Assembly: GCA_964478125.1 (NCBI GenBank)
Contig: CAYZGR010000020.1
Span: 1 to 47,487, forward strand
DNA length: 47,487 bases
Reading direction: 5' to 3'
From: FW021-bin31 sp964478125
GTDB lineage: Bacteria > Bacteroidota > Bacteroidia > Chitinophagales > Chitinophagaceae
Made by a program: the position numbers and the translations under genes. Below the pieces are notes generated by a model that saw only the letters and a program-made list of their open reading frames with translations, was not told where the DNA came from and did no database searches. The stretch's first letter is position 1; every line of letters begins with the position of its first letter. Positions 17,688-25,499 of the stretch are shown here, one piece after another.

Positions 17688-18416
17688 ATGCAAGATCAAA
17701 ACCAAACAGGCTGTTTATACCTGATACCTTCCCTACTGGATATTCATGCCATAGATTCAATTCCCCCTCACATTCCGGAAACCATCCATTCTCTCTATCA
17801 TTTTTTTGTTGAAAATGAAAGAAGCGCCAGGCGGTATTTTAAACTTCTGGATCGAAATATCTCCATCGATAACAGGGAATTTGCACTGATAAACACCCAT
17901 CATGCTCCAGATCTCACGCTATTCAGAAACTGGCTCAAGAAAGGATTTGACGTAGGGCTGGTGAGCGAGGCAGGATATCCCTGTATAGCGGATCCCGGAA
18001 ACGTACTCGTTTGTGCCGCTCATGAAATACGGGCACGCGTGATTCCCCTGGCCGGACCCAATGCCATGCTGATGGCATTGAGCGCATCAGGGTTCAATGG
18101 ACAGGCATTTCGTTTTACAGGTTATCTGCCCAAAACCTCGGACAAGCGGGTGAAAGCATTGAAAGCATTGGAAAAAAGGTCCAAAAAATATGGTGAAACA
18201 CAGATTTTTATGGAGGCCCCTTACCGAAATGAAAAACTCATGGAAGATCTGCTGCGCTGCTGCACCCCTGAAACCTTACTTTGTATTGCAGCAGACCTTA
18301 CAGCGCCCACAGAATTTATCATGACCCGCAGTCTCAGGAATTGGAAGAAAAACCGGCCAGATCTACATAAAAGACCGGCGGTGTTTCTGCTGGGGGAATC
18401 AATTGTTAATGGTTAA
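17688..18416 (+). CDS. RsmI-like tetrapyrrole-methylase-family SAM methyltransferase
   Basis: About 242 residues, with the tetrapyrrole methylase fold used by RsmI, the 16S rRNA 2'-O-methyltransferase at C1402. VGLVSEAGYPCIADPGNVLV near the middle is the RsmI SAM-binding motif (canonical LVSDAG-P-ISDPG), followed by VIPLAGPNAMLMALSASGF. The usual RsmI N-terminus (PIGNLxDI) is not present; instead CLYLIPSLLDIHAI is seen, so this is the Bacteroidota paralogue rather than RsmI proper. I start at the ATG at 17688; a 23-codon extension to 17619 looks unlike the family. The last codons (SIVNG and stop) are formed by an inverted repeat shared with 18787-18806, so the native C-terminus may have been replaced. 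Confidence 0.8.
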   Translation: MQDQNQTGCLYLIPSLLDIHAIDSIPPHIPETIHSLYHFFVENERSARRYFKLLDRNISIDNREFALINTHHAPDLTLFRNWLKKGFDVGLVSEAGYPCIADPGNVLVCAAHEIRARVIPLAGPNAMLMALSASGFNGQAFRFTGYLPKTSDKRVKALKALEKRSKKYGETQIFMEAPYRNEKLMEDLLRCCTPETLLCIAADLTAPTEFIMTRSLRNWKKNRPDLHKRPAVFLLGESIVNG

Positions 18417-18430
18417 TTGTCAATGGTTAT
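18400..18430. repeat. Left inverted repeat of the four-helix-bundle element
   Basis: CAATTGTTAATG (18400-18411) and TAATTGTCAAT (18414-18424) each recur in inverted orientation at 18787-18798 and 18795-18805, on the far side of the four-helix-bundle gene. The unit also overlaps the last five codons and stop codon of the methylase gene. Such low-complexity repeats commonly bracket this gene family in Bacteroidota. Confidence 0.55.
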
Positions 18431-18783
18431 TTAGGGGATAAATGTCTTGGATGACTTAATAATGCTTGTAATTAATTTTATCAATTCGGTTGCATTAAAG
18501 TATAAGCTATCAAATGTTTTTTTATTCAAATATTTGGTTCCGGACAACAATTCCAACCAGTAAAGAGTTTCATTACATTCCTTTTGTGCCATTCCCAACT
18601 TATGGATAAAATCGGCCTTGCTTTCTGCCTGTTCGGCTTCTCTATATAAAACGCCAATTGCTGTCCCGGATCGAAGAAACTGCTTACTCATCACAAATTC
18701 TTTTTTTCTTTTACAAGAAACTCATAGGCCTTCACGATCCTAACCGCAAAAGCAAAACGCTTTTCTCTAACCGGGTTCTTCAT
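18431..18783 (-). pseudogene. Frameshifted four-helix-bundle protein (23S rRNA IVP family)
   Basis: The family is the four-helix-bundle / S23 intervening-sequence protein, normally about 117 residues. The downstream part (18431-18694, 87 residues) carries MSKQFLRSGTAIG, EAEQAESKADFIHKLG and NETLYWLELL. The missing N-terminus is encoded just upstream in another frame: ATG at 18783 reads KNPVREKRFAFAVRIVKAYE and then KEKKNL-stop. The two frames join at a run of seven T on the plus strand (18701-18707, seven A in the gene). With eight A the frame would read through as KEKKEFVMSKQF, the normal family sequence. It is therefore a one-base loss in a homopolymer: a real pseudogene, a slippage-switched gene or a sequencing error. 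The short form could start at the ATG within VMSKQ but would lack helix 1. Confidence 0.85.
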
Positions 18784-18806
18784 CAACATTAACAATTGAC
18801 AATTAT
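18784..18806. repeat. Right inverted repeat of the four-helix-bundle element
   Basis: CATTAACAATTG (18787-18798) is the reverse complement of 18400-18411, and ATTGACAATTA (18795-18805) of 18414-18424. The unit supplies the TAA stop (18803-18805) of the neighbouring Gfo/Idh oxidoreductase gene on the minus strand. Confidence 0.55.
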
Positions 18807-19771
18807 GTAACGGCTCTCTTTATCTTTCCTAAAATCTGGTGAGCGACATCCATGGCCTGAAAGGCGTCATAAGCATTGACAGGGACGGGTTTGTTTTGAA
18901 GAATCGCATCGCGAAACAGCTCCAGTTCCATACGTATAGCATTGGTTTCTTTTATCTGTGGATTTGCAATGGCGATAGCTTTCTTGCCTTTATTTGTTTC
19001 AATATCCAGGGTAAAAAGCCCGTCATCTCCTTCTCCCTTGAGTTTGATGACCTCAGCCTTTTTATGTAAAAAATCAATTCCGATATAGGCATCTTTTTGG
19101 AAAAGACGCGTCTTTCGCATTTTCTTTAAGGAAATACGGCTGGATGTCAGATTTGCCACACATCCGTTATGAAACTCTATACGGGCATTCGCAATATCCG
19201 GCGTATCGCTCATGACCGCTACTCCGCTGGCGGATATCCGGTTGACCCGTGCCTTCACCAGGCTAAGCACAATATCAATATCATGAATCATCAAATCCAG
19301 GATCACACTTACATCCGTACCTCTGGGATTAAATTCTGCCAGGCGGTGTACTTCAATAAACATGGGATTAAGCTCCCATCCCTTCAATGCCAGAAAAGCC
19401 GGATTAAAGCGTTCTACATGCCCCACCTGAAATTTGACTTCACTTTCCGAAAGCAATTTTAATATTTTTTGCGCTTCATCCATAGAATTGGCCATGGGCT
19501 TCTCCACGAAGACGTGCCGGCCATGGCGAATAGCCAATTCACATATTTCATAATGCCGCGTTGTGGGGGCAACGATATCAATGGCATCACAGGCATTAAT
19601 CAGTTCCGCGGCCTCAACAAAGCGCTTTAAGTGAAATTGTTTTTCCGCCTGTACCGCAGTTTGCTCATCCGGTTCAAAAAATCCGACAAGCTCTACATCT
19701 TTAATAGAAAGCCATTGAGACAGATGAATCTTTCCCAAATGTCCCAGTCCGAAAATTCCAACTTTCAGCAT
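18803..19771 (-). CDS. Gfo/Idh/MocA-family oxidoreductase
   Basis: About 322 residues, an NAD(P)-dependent sugar-type oxidoreductase. The N-terminal Rossmann loop is GIFGLGHLGKIH, and VFVEKPMA in the first domain holds the conserved EKP lysine. VGHVERFNP then introduces the C-terminal alpha/beta domain, in which ILDLMIHDIDIVLSL contains the usual catalytic-region Asp/His. The GHVERFNP and MIHDIDI pattern resembles the UDP-GlcNAc 3-dehydrogenase (GnnA/WlbA-like) branch, so a role in amino-sugar or lipid A precursor synthesis is possible but not shown. I start at the ATG at 19771, not at the TTG three codons upstream. Its stop codon falls in an inverted repeat shared with 18400-18430. Confidence 0.82.
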   Translation of the reverse strand: MLKVGIFGLGHLGKIHLSQWLSIKDVELVGFFEPDEQTAVQAEKQFHLKRFVEAAELINACDAIDIVAPTTRHYEICELAIRHGRHVFVEKPMANSMDEAQKILKLLSESEVKFQVGHVERFNPAFLALKGWELNPMFIEVHRLAEFNPRGTDVSVILDLMIHDIDIVLSLVKARVNRISASGVAVMSDTPDIANARIEFHNGCVANLTSSRISLKKMRKTRLFQKDAYIGIDFLHKKAEVIKLKGEGDDGLFTLDIETNKGKKAIAIANPQIKETNAIRMELELFRDAILQNKPVPVNAYDAFQAMDVAHQILGKIKRAVT

Positions 19772-19839
19772 GCTGCACAATTATTTATTAAAAAAAACAG
19801 GGTGCAAGGTAAGCAGCCGGATCGAAAGTTAAAAGTAAA

Positions 19840-20547
19840 TTAAAGCAGCCCTTCATCGACAAAGCTGAGATAGCCCCGGGAGGATACGATCAGATGATCC
19901 ATAATCTTAATATCCAGGAGACTTGCCGCGGCATAAAGTTTCTTTGTAAGCGCCTTATCTGCTGCGCTGGGTTTCAGGTTCCCCGAGGGATGATTGTGAC
20001 AAAGGATAATATTTACGGCGTCCTGCTCCAGGGCCTTCCGCATCACTATCCTGGGATCCACAAAAGTACCTTTTACACCGCCCTGGCTGATCATCTCGTA
20101 ATGTATAACCTGATTGGCCGCATTTAAGAATAAAACGACAAAAACCTCGTGACGGTGATCGGCAAAAAGGGGTTGCAATATATCAGCCGCATCTCCGCTG
20201 CCATGAATGGACGGTTTCGTCAAAGGGTTAGTTGACTGCCGGCGACGCCCCAGTTCCAATGCCGCTACCAGTGTCACGGCTTTAGCCTCCCCTATCCCGG
20301 GGATCCTCATATATTCTTTTACCCCCAGGCGGCTTAATTTGATCAGATCATGATCCACAATCTGTAAAAGGTCTCGTGCCAAACCGAGTGCGGTTCTCCG
20401 TTTGCTACCAGTTCGCAGCAAAATAGCTACCAGTTCGGCATCGCTCAGCGCATGCACTCCTTTCAGTACCATCTTTTCGCGGGGACGGTCATCCTGTGGC
20501 CAGGATTTGATTCCTGTATTCATCGGGCCTGTATTATACTGATCCAT
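19840..20547 (-). CDS. radC: RadC-family JAB domain protein
   Basis: A 235-residue RadC (YicR) protein. The N-terminal half has LSDAELVAILLRTG (34-47) and a helix-hairpin-helix (RIPGIGEAKA, 81-90). The C-terminal half is a JAMM/JAB metalloprotease-like domain with E134, HNHPSGN at 184-190 (H184, H186) and D197. Despite its name the family has no firm repair function; the metal site is intact here. It is divergent from the DUF3467 gene, with 89 bases between starts. Confidence 0.92.
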   Translation of the reverse strand: MDQYNTGPMNTGIKSWPQDDRPREKMVLKGVHALSDAELVAILLRTGSKRRTALGLARDLLQIVDHDLIKLSRLGVKEYMRIPGIGEAKAVTLVAALELGRRRQSTNPLTKPSIHGSGDAADILQPLFADHRHEVFVVLFLNAANQVIHYEMISQGGVKGTFVDPRIVMRKALEQDAVNIILCHNHPSGNLKPSAADKALTKKLYAAASLLDIKIMDHLIVSSRGYLSFVDEGLL

Positions 20548-20585
20548 CCTGTTTATTTTTCAATAAAACTACATAAAACATCTTT

Positions 20586-20617
20586 ATTGAAAAAACAGGG
20601 AAAGTCTCATACCTTTG
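20586..20617 (+). promoter_or_regulatory. Promoter of the DUF3467-aspartokinase pair
   Basis: ATTG at 20586-20589, then 20 bases, then TACCTTTG at 20610-20617: a good Bacteroidota -33/-7 pair (TTTG, TAnnTTTG). The start of transcription would be near 20623, some 14 bases before the ATG at 20637. Confidence 0.6.
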
Positions 20618-20636
20618 CACCTCTAAAAAAAAGATC

Positions 20637-20954
20637 ATGGCAGACCAACAAAAACATGAGGAACAGCAATTAAATATTGAACTCAGCGAGGAAATGGCGG
20701 AAGGCATCTATGCCAATCTGGCAGTGATCACCCATTCCAATGCAGAATTTATCGTTGATTTCATTAATGTGATGCCGGGTATACCTAAAGCCAAGGTAAA
20801 ATCCCGCATTATACTGACCCCCCAACATGCCAAACGATTGATGAAAGCACTTTCCGATAACATTAAAAAATTCGAATCTGTAAATGGTCCCATTAAGGAT
20901 CAAGAACCCGTTAATATTCCCATGAACTTTGGAGGGCCGGCGGCGCAGGCCTGA
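20637..20954 (+). CDS. DUF3467 family protein
   Basis: A 105-residue protein recognised as DUF3467: NIELSEEMAEGIYANLAVITHS (14-35), EFIVDFINVMPGIPKAKVKSRIILTP and HAKRLMKALSDNI. It is small, soluble and probably structured as a beta-alpha unit. No function is known to me. It has its own promoter and lies 25 bases before the aspartokinase gene on the same strand, so the two are likely co-transcribed. Confidence 0.88.
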   Translation: MADQQKHEEQQLNIELSEEMAEGIYANLAVITHSNAEFIVDFINVMPGIPKAKVKSRIILTPQHAKRLMKALSDNIKKFESVNGPIKDQEPVNIPMNFGGPAAQA

Positions 20955-20979
20955 AGCCTTATAAAAATGAAGCTCTGAT

Positions 20980-22302
20980 ATGAAAGTCCTTAAATTTGGC
21001 GGTACCTCTGTCGGTAAACCCGAAAGAATGAAGGCTGTGGCCGATTTAGTCTCTAACCAACGCGACACCTGCGTAGTGGTACTCTCCGCCCTTTCCGGAA
21101 CAACCAATTCTCTGGTTGAAATAGGAAAATCCCTTGCCACAGGTCATCGGGACCTGGCGGCATTACAAATCGAAGATCTGCGCAAGCATTATAATGATTT
21201 CTGCAGCAAACTGGTAACTACTCCTGAAGCCCGAAAAAAAACCGGGGCCGTACTCGAAGAGCACTTCGAATTTTTGAATATCATTTTAAAAATTTCATAC
21301 AGCGAAGCGCTCAATAAAGATATTCTGGCACAGGGCGAACTGCTTTCGACCAAGCTCTTCACCATTTATCTGGAGGAAAGGAACATCAAGGTCATCCTAC
21401 TGCCTGCCCTGGAGTTCATGTATATCAACGAACAAAACGAACCGGTTATACCCAGGATCAAAAAGCGGTTACAGGGATTGATGGCTTTGCATAAGGGGGA
21501 AAAGTTGTTTGTTACCCAAGGCTACATTTGTAAGAATGCAAAGGGAGAGGTGGACAACCTTCGCCGTGGGGGAAGCGATTATACGGCTTCACTCATCGGC
21601 GCTTCACTGAATGCGGCAGAAATTCAGATATGGACCGATATAGATGGAATGCATAACAATGATCCCAGGTATGTTCAGCATACCGTGAAGATCGAACAGC
21701 TTTCTTTTGAAGAAGCCGCAGAACTGGCTTACTTTGGAGCTAAAATTCTGCATCCCGCTTCCATATGGCCTGCACAGCACTTTAACATTCCCGTCAGGTT
21801 ATTGAATACCATGCAACCCGAAGCGAAAGGCACTGTCGTAATGGAATCTCCCAACGGCAGTGGCGTAAAAGCCATAGCCGCTAAAGATGGTATTACGGCT
21901 ATTAAAATAAAATCAAGCCGCATGCTGCTGGCCTATGGTTTTATGCGTAAGATATTCGAAGTTTTTGAGAGGTTCAGGACCCCGATCGACATGATCACTA
22001 CATCGGAGGTAGCCGTATCGCTTACCATTGATGATATCAGTCATTTATCACATATCCAAAATGAGCTGGAACCTTTTGGCAGTATTGAAGTGGATTATAA
22101 TCAAACGATCGTAAGCCTGGTGGGAAATGAGATCGTCACCACACCGTCTGTCATCACTAAGGTTTTTGATGCACTCGAGCCTGTCCCCATCCGGATGATC
22201 TCTTATGGCGGCAGCCGGCATAATATTTCGGTATTGATCAACAGCGCCCACAAGCTGCAGGTGTTGCAATTGCTAAATAAGGGAATCTTTGGTTTGGAAT
22301 AG
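20980..22302 (+). CDS. lysC: Aspartate kinase, monofunctional
   Basis: A 440-residue aspartokinase, the first enzyme of the lysine, threonine and methionine pathway. The amino acid kinase domain shows KFGGTSVGKPERM at 5-17, FVTQGYICKNAKGEVDNLRRGGSDYTASLIGA with the aspartate/ATP-binding residues, and WTDIDGMHNNDPR near residues 220-232. Two ACT repeats follow (about 300-440), for example IKIKSSRMLLAYGFMRKIFEVF and TIVSLVGNEI, so the enzyme is probably feedback-inhibited. There is no homoserine dehydrogenase domain. It follows DUF3467 by 25 bases. Confidence 0.93.
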   Translation: MKVLKFGGTSVGKPERMKAVADLVSNQRDTCVVVLSALSGTTNSLVEIGKSLATGHRDLAALQIEDLRKHYNDFCSKLVTTPEARKKTGAVLEEHFEFLNIILKISYSEALNKDILAQGELLSTKLFTIYLEERNIKVILLPALEFMYINEQNEPVIPRIKKRLQGLMALHKGEKLFVTQGYICKNAKGEVDNLRRGGSDYTASLIGASLNAAEIQIWTDIDGMHNNDPRYVQHTVKIEQLSFEEAAELAYFGAKILHPASIWPAQHFNIPVRLLNTMQPEAKGTVVMESPNGSGVKAIAAKDGITAIKIKSSRMLLAYGFMRKIFEVFERFRTPIDMITTSEVAVSLTIDDISHLSHIQNELEPFGSIEVDYNQTIVSLVGNEIVTTPSVITKVFDALEPVPIRMISYGGSRHNISVLINSAHKLQVLQLLNKGIFGLE

Positions 22303-22379
22303 GCCAAATCCAAAGAAAAAAGAAGCTGAAGAGTTGCATACCGGCCCGGTGAAAAGAATACAGAGACAACCCGCCGTCC

Positions 22380-23042
22380 TTACAAACGGTTAACGATCTT
22401 CCCGTCTTTCATCTGCAACTGGCGATCACTCATTTTAGCCAGCGATTCATTATGGGTGGCAATGATAAAGGTTTGATGAAAGCGTTCCCGCAGGGTAAAA
22501 AAAAGTTCATGTAATTCCCTGGCATTAACAGAATCCAAATTGCCGGTAGGCTCATCCGCCAAAACAATATCGGGCCGGTTGATGAGGGCCCGGGCTACCG
22601 CTACGCGCTGTTGTTCCCCGCCAGACAGCTTACCCGGCTTGTGATCCATGCGATCGGAAAGCCCCATTTGTTTTAGTAAGCTTAGAGCATATTCTTTCAC
22701 ATCTTTTTTGCCTTTTTGCCCTGAAATCCAACCGGGGATACAAATATTTTCCAACGCCGTAAACTCAGGCAAGAGATGATGAAACTGGAAAACAAAACCA
22801 ATGTGACGGTTGCGAAAGCCAGCCAGCCGGGTACCATGAAAACGAAAAACCTGCTCCTCATTTATTACCACCGCTCCATAATCGGGCTCGTCCAGGGTAC
22901 CCAGTATATGCAGCAGGGTACTTTTCCCGGCGCCGGAAGAACCTACAATACTGACAATTTCCCCTTTTCCAACTTCCAGGTCCACCCCTTTCAAGACTTT
23001 TAAATCGGAATAGTTTTTGATAATACCGCGGGCTTTTAACAT
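22380..23042 (-). CDS. lolD: LolD-type ABC transporter ATP-binding protein
   Basis: About 220 residues, an ABC ATPase of the LolD/MacB class, which drives release of lipoproteins from the inner membrane. Walker A is GSSGAGKST (34-42), Q-loop FVFQFHHLLPEFTALEN near 83-99, the signature LSGGEQQR (139-146), Walker B VLADEPTGNLD (160-170) and the switch His in ATHN. HLLPEFTALEN is characteristic of LolD. The ATG at 23042 gives the usual start; the frame extends nine codons to a TTG at 23069. No permease gene is adjacent, so the LolC/E partner is elsewhere. The symbol is assigned on family resemblance. Confidence 0.85.
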   Translation of the reverse strand: MLKARGIIKNYSDLKVLKGVDLEVGKGEIVSIVGSSGAGKSTLLHILGTLDEPDYGAVVINEEQVFRFHGTRLAGFRNRHIGFVFQFHHLLPEFTALENICIPGWISGQKGKKDVKEYALSLLKQMGLSDRMDHKPGKLSGGEQQRVAVARALINRPDIVLADEPTGNLDSVNARELHELFFTLRERFHQTFIIATHNESLAKMSDRQLQMKDGKIVNRL

Positions 23043-23079
23043 GATGTAAAGAAACAAAGATTCCGTCAATAACTTAGAA

Positions 23080-23110
23080 ATTGTTTTTTTAAAATTAAAG
23101 TATACTTTTG
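23080..23110 (+). promoter_or_regulatory. Promoter of the DUF2795 gene
   Basis: ATTG at 23080-23083, 19 bases, then TACTTTTG at 23103-23110, matching the Bacteroidota -33 and -7 elements. Transcription would begin near 23117, some 18 bases before the ATG at 23135. Confidence 0.6.
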
Positions 23111-23134
23111 CGGAAAATTAAACCTTCATAGATT

Positions 23135-23356
23135 ATGTTCTGGACATTAGAACTGGCATCATATTTAGAAGACGCCCCCTGGCCGGCGTCAAAGGATGAG
23201 CTGATAGACTATGCCATACGCTCAGGTTCTCCTATAGAAGTGGTGGAAAACCTTCAGGAACTGGAGGATGAAGGGGAAATGTTTGAAGGTATTGAAGATA
23301 TCTGGCCGGATTATCCTTCGAGAGAAGATTTCTTCTTCAACGAAGACGAATATTGA
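23135..23356 (+). CDS. DUF2795 family small acidic protein
   Basis: A 73-residue protein recognised as DUF2795: it opens with FWTLELASYLEDAPWPASKDELIDYA and continues with PIEVVENLQELEDEGE, which is the usual small helical unit of the family. The C-terminus is strongly acidic and aromatic (FFFNEDEY). Function is not known to me. A clear promoter lies upstream and a strong hairpin terminator 31 bases after the stop, so it is a single-gene transcript. Confidence 0.88.
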   Translation: MFWTLELASYLEDAPWPASKDELIDYAIRSGSPIEVVENLQELEDEGEMFEGIEDIWPDYPSREDFFFNEDEY

Positions 23357-23386
23357 CCATTTAATTTCTATCGGATCCATTATTGA

Positions 23387-23415
23387 AAGCCGTTTCTGTC
23401 CTGCAGAAACGGCTT
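23387..23415. terminator. Strong hairpin terminator between convergent genes
   Basis: AAGCCGTTTCTG (23387-23398) and CAGAAACGGCTT (23404-23415) form a perfect 12-bp stem with a 5-base loop. It sits between the DUF2795 gene (ends 23356) and fabI (ends 23461 on the other strand) and can serve both. Confidence 0.75.
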
Positions 23416-23460
23416 AATTAGTTCTATCGGGAAAAGATAAGAGAGTGCGCGTATGTCTTA

Positions 23461-24282
23461 TTATTCGTTTGCTTTCGTCAAATCTTCAATCAATGCCTGG
23501 CTCACCCCCATGCTGGAAAATCCACCATCATGATACAGGTTTTGCATGGTGACCATGCGTGTAAGATCTGAGAATAAGGCCACGCAAAAATCGGCACAAG
23601 AATCCGTATCTGCATTTCCAAGCGGGCTCATTTTTTCAGCATAATGAAAAAAGGCGTCAAATCCCGAGACCCCGCTTCCGGCAGTGGTCACTGTAGGAGA
23701 TTGTGAGATGGTATTGACGCGGACCTTTCTCTTATTGCCATAGTGATAGCCAAAGCTGCGGGCGATACTTTCCAATAAGGCCTTCGCCTCTGCCATATCA
23801 TTGTATCCCGGAAAGGTACGTTGAGCGGCAATATAAGTAAGGGCCGCCACGGAAGCACCTTCATTCAAAGCATCCAGCTTCATTGCCGATTGCAACACTT
23901 TATGAAAAGAAAGCGCCGAAATATCCAAAGTCTTCTGAAAAAAGTCATAACGTGTCTCGGTGTAAGGAATCTTTTTACGCACGTTGGGAGACATCCCTAC
24001 AGAATGCAATACAAAATCTAATTGACCGCCCAGCCGCTCCATTGATCGCGAGAAGAGGTTCTCCAGATCTGCTGTAGAGGTGGCATCTGCAGGTATAACC
24101 TCCGTATTACACTTCTCTGCCAGTTCATTTATTTTACCCATCCTCAAGGCAATGGGGGCATTCGTAAGCGTAATAGTTGCTCCTTCTTCGACCACCCTTT
24201 CCGCCACTTTCCAGGCAATAGAGCGGTCATCCAATGCGCCAAAAATAATTCCTTTCTTATTCTTTAATAACTGATATGCCAT
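23461..24282 (-). CDS. fabI: Enoyl-ACP reductase, FabI
   Basis: A 273-residue NADH-dependent enoyl-ACP reductase of type II fatty acid synthesis, an atypical short-chain dehydrogenase. From the ATG at 24282 it starts MAYQLLKNKKGIIFGALDDRS..., the usual FabI N-terminus with the G-x5-S-I-A cofactor loop. The active site is Y150, Y160 and K167 (TYIAAQRTFPGYNDMAEAK), with the spacing of E. coli Y146/Y156/K163. The upstream 33 codons in the same frame (to 24381) are not conserved and are rejected as N-terminus. It is divergent from the sensor kinase gene. Confidence 0.93.
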   Translation of the reverse strand: MAYQLLKNKKGIIFGALDDRSIAWKVAERVVEEGATITLTNAPIALRMGKINELAEKCNTEVIPADATSTADLENLFSRSMERLGGQLDFVLHSVGMSPNVRKKIPYTETRYDFFQKTLDISALSFHKVLQSAMKLDALNEGASVAALTYIAAQRTFPGYNDMAEAKALLESIARSFGYHYGNKRKVRVNTISQSPTVTTAGSGVSGFDAFFHYAEKMSPLGNADTDSCADFCVALFSDLTRMVTMQNLYHDGGFSSMGVSQALIEDLTKANE

Positions 24283-24371
24283 AAAATATGTTTTAAACGT
24301 AAAAATACATTTAATTTGGGGAATGTGGAAACATCCCATCCGGCAATTTTGTATATATTGAACCCGGAAAC

Positions 24372-25499
24372 ATGAAAGCATTTAAAACAGACCGGCAGCT
24401 TTTCGAGGCTATATTTCAACATGCCACCATGGGTATTCTCGTAACTGGAAGCCAGGGAGAGATCATTAAAGCCAATCATTTCGCGATCAAAGAATTTGGC
24501 TATGAGGAGGGAGAGTTGATTGGCAAAAAGGTGGAGAACCTTATTCCCGAACGGTTTCATCACCAACATATGCGCGACCGGGGGTATTATTATGACCACG
24601 CCACAACCCGCGCGATGGGAGCGGGCAGGGATCTTTACGGATTACGAAAAAATGGCAGTGAATTTCCCGTAGAAGTAAGTCTTTCTCCCTTCCGGACAGA
24701 AGAAGGGCTCTTTGTTATCGTATTTATTATTGACATTACCATCAGAAAAGAAAAAGAGACAGCAGAAAAAGAATACCAGGGGCAGATCGCCGAGATCCTC
24801 AAATCTCTAAGAAAGGAAAAAGAATTGAATGATATGAAATCTCGATTTGTTTCCATGGCGTCTCACGAATTTAAAACGCCGCTGAGCACCATTTTATCTT
24901 CCGCTTCTCTCTTGTCAAAATACACTTCCACAGAAGAACAGCTCAAAAGAGAAAAACACATAGAACGGATCAAATCTGCCGTTCGCAATCTGAACGGCAT
25001 CCTAAACGAATTTCTGTCGGTCGGAAGGATAGAGAATGGCAAGATCCAGGCACACTATACCGAATTTGATCTGACAGCGTTTATTAACTCCATTTGTGTG
25101 GAGATCAGGGATCTCAAAAAAAAACGGCAAGAAATTCATTATGTGCACTCTGGAGAAAAAACAATCCTTTTGGATAAGGAATTGCTCCGAAACATCCTCA
25201 TCAACCTGCTGGCAAACGCTATCAAATTTTCTGATGAAGACGGCAACATACAGATCACCAGTTACAACAAGCCGGAAGCATTGATCATTAAGGTCAAAGA
25301 CAACGGATTAGGAGTTGCCCCCGATGACCAGGAACATTTATTTGAATTATTCTTCAGGGGAAATAACGTACTGAACATTCCCGGTACCGGCCTGGGTTTA
25401 CATATTGTCAGCCGGTACACAGAATTGATGAAAGGCGCTATTACCTTTAATAGTATATTAAACAAGGGAACAGAATTTATTCTTAACTTTAAGAAATGA
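24372..25499 (+). CDS. PAS-domain sensor histidine kinase
   Basis: A 375-residue kinase without membrane segments, so a cytoplasmic sensor. A PAS domain covers about residues 8-125 (FEAIFQHATMGILV, NHFAIKEFGYEEGELIG, LRKNGSEFPVEVSLSPF), followed by a short coiled segment, a HisKA domain with phospho-acceptor H165 (SMASHEFKTPL) and a HATPase domain: N282 in LANAIKF, D310-N-G in the G1 box, GTGLGLH at 338-344. No haem-binding or Fe-S motif is obvious in the PAS domain, so the signal (oxygen, redox or NO) cannot be read. The stop overlaps the ATG of the regulator gene by 4 bases (25496-25499), so the two form a pair. Both precede nirK. Confidence 0.88.
   Translation: MKAFKTDRQLFEAIFQHATMGILVTGSQGEIIKANHFAIKEFGYEEGELIGKKVENLIPERFHHQHMRDRGYYYDHATTRAMGAGRDLYGLRKNGSEFPVEVSLSPFRTEEGLFVIVFIIDITIRKEKETAEKEYQGQIAEILKSLRKEKELNDMKSRFVSMASHEFKTPLSTILSSASLLSKYTSTEEQLKREKHIERIKSAVRNLNGILNEFLSVGRIENGKIQAHYTEFDLTAFINSICVEIRDLKKKRQEIHYVHSGEKTILLDKELLRNILINLLANAIKFSDEDGNIQITSYNKPEALIIKVKDNGLGVAPDDQEHLFELFFRGNNVLNIPGTGLGLHIVSRYTELMKGAITFNSILNKGTEFILNFKK

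Noticed and set aside
20670..21140. Antisense 156-codon frame over DUF3467 and lysC
   Set aside because: Both sense genes are clearly conserved; the antisense frame runs across their gap with no motif.
24283..24381. 33-codon N-terminal extension of FabI
   Set aside because: Not conserved in the family; the ATG at 24282 gives the standard FabI N-terminus.
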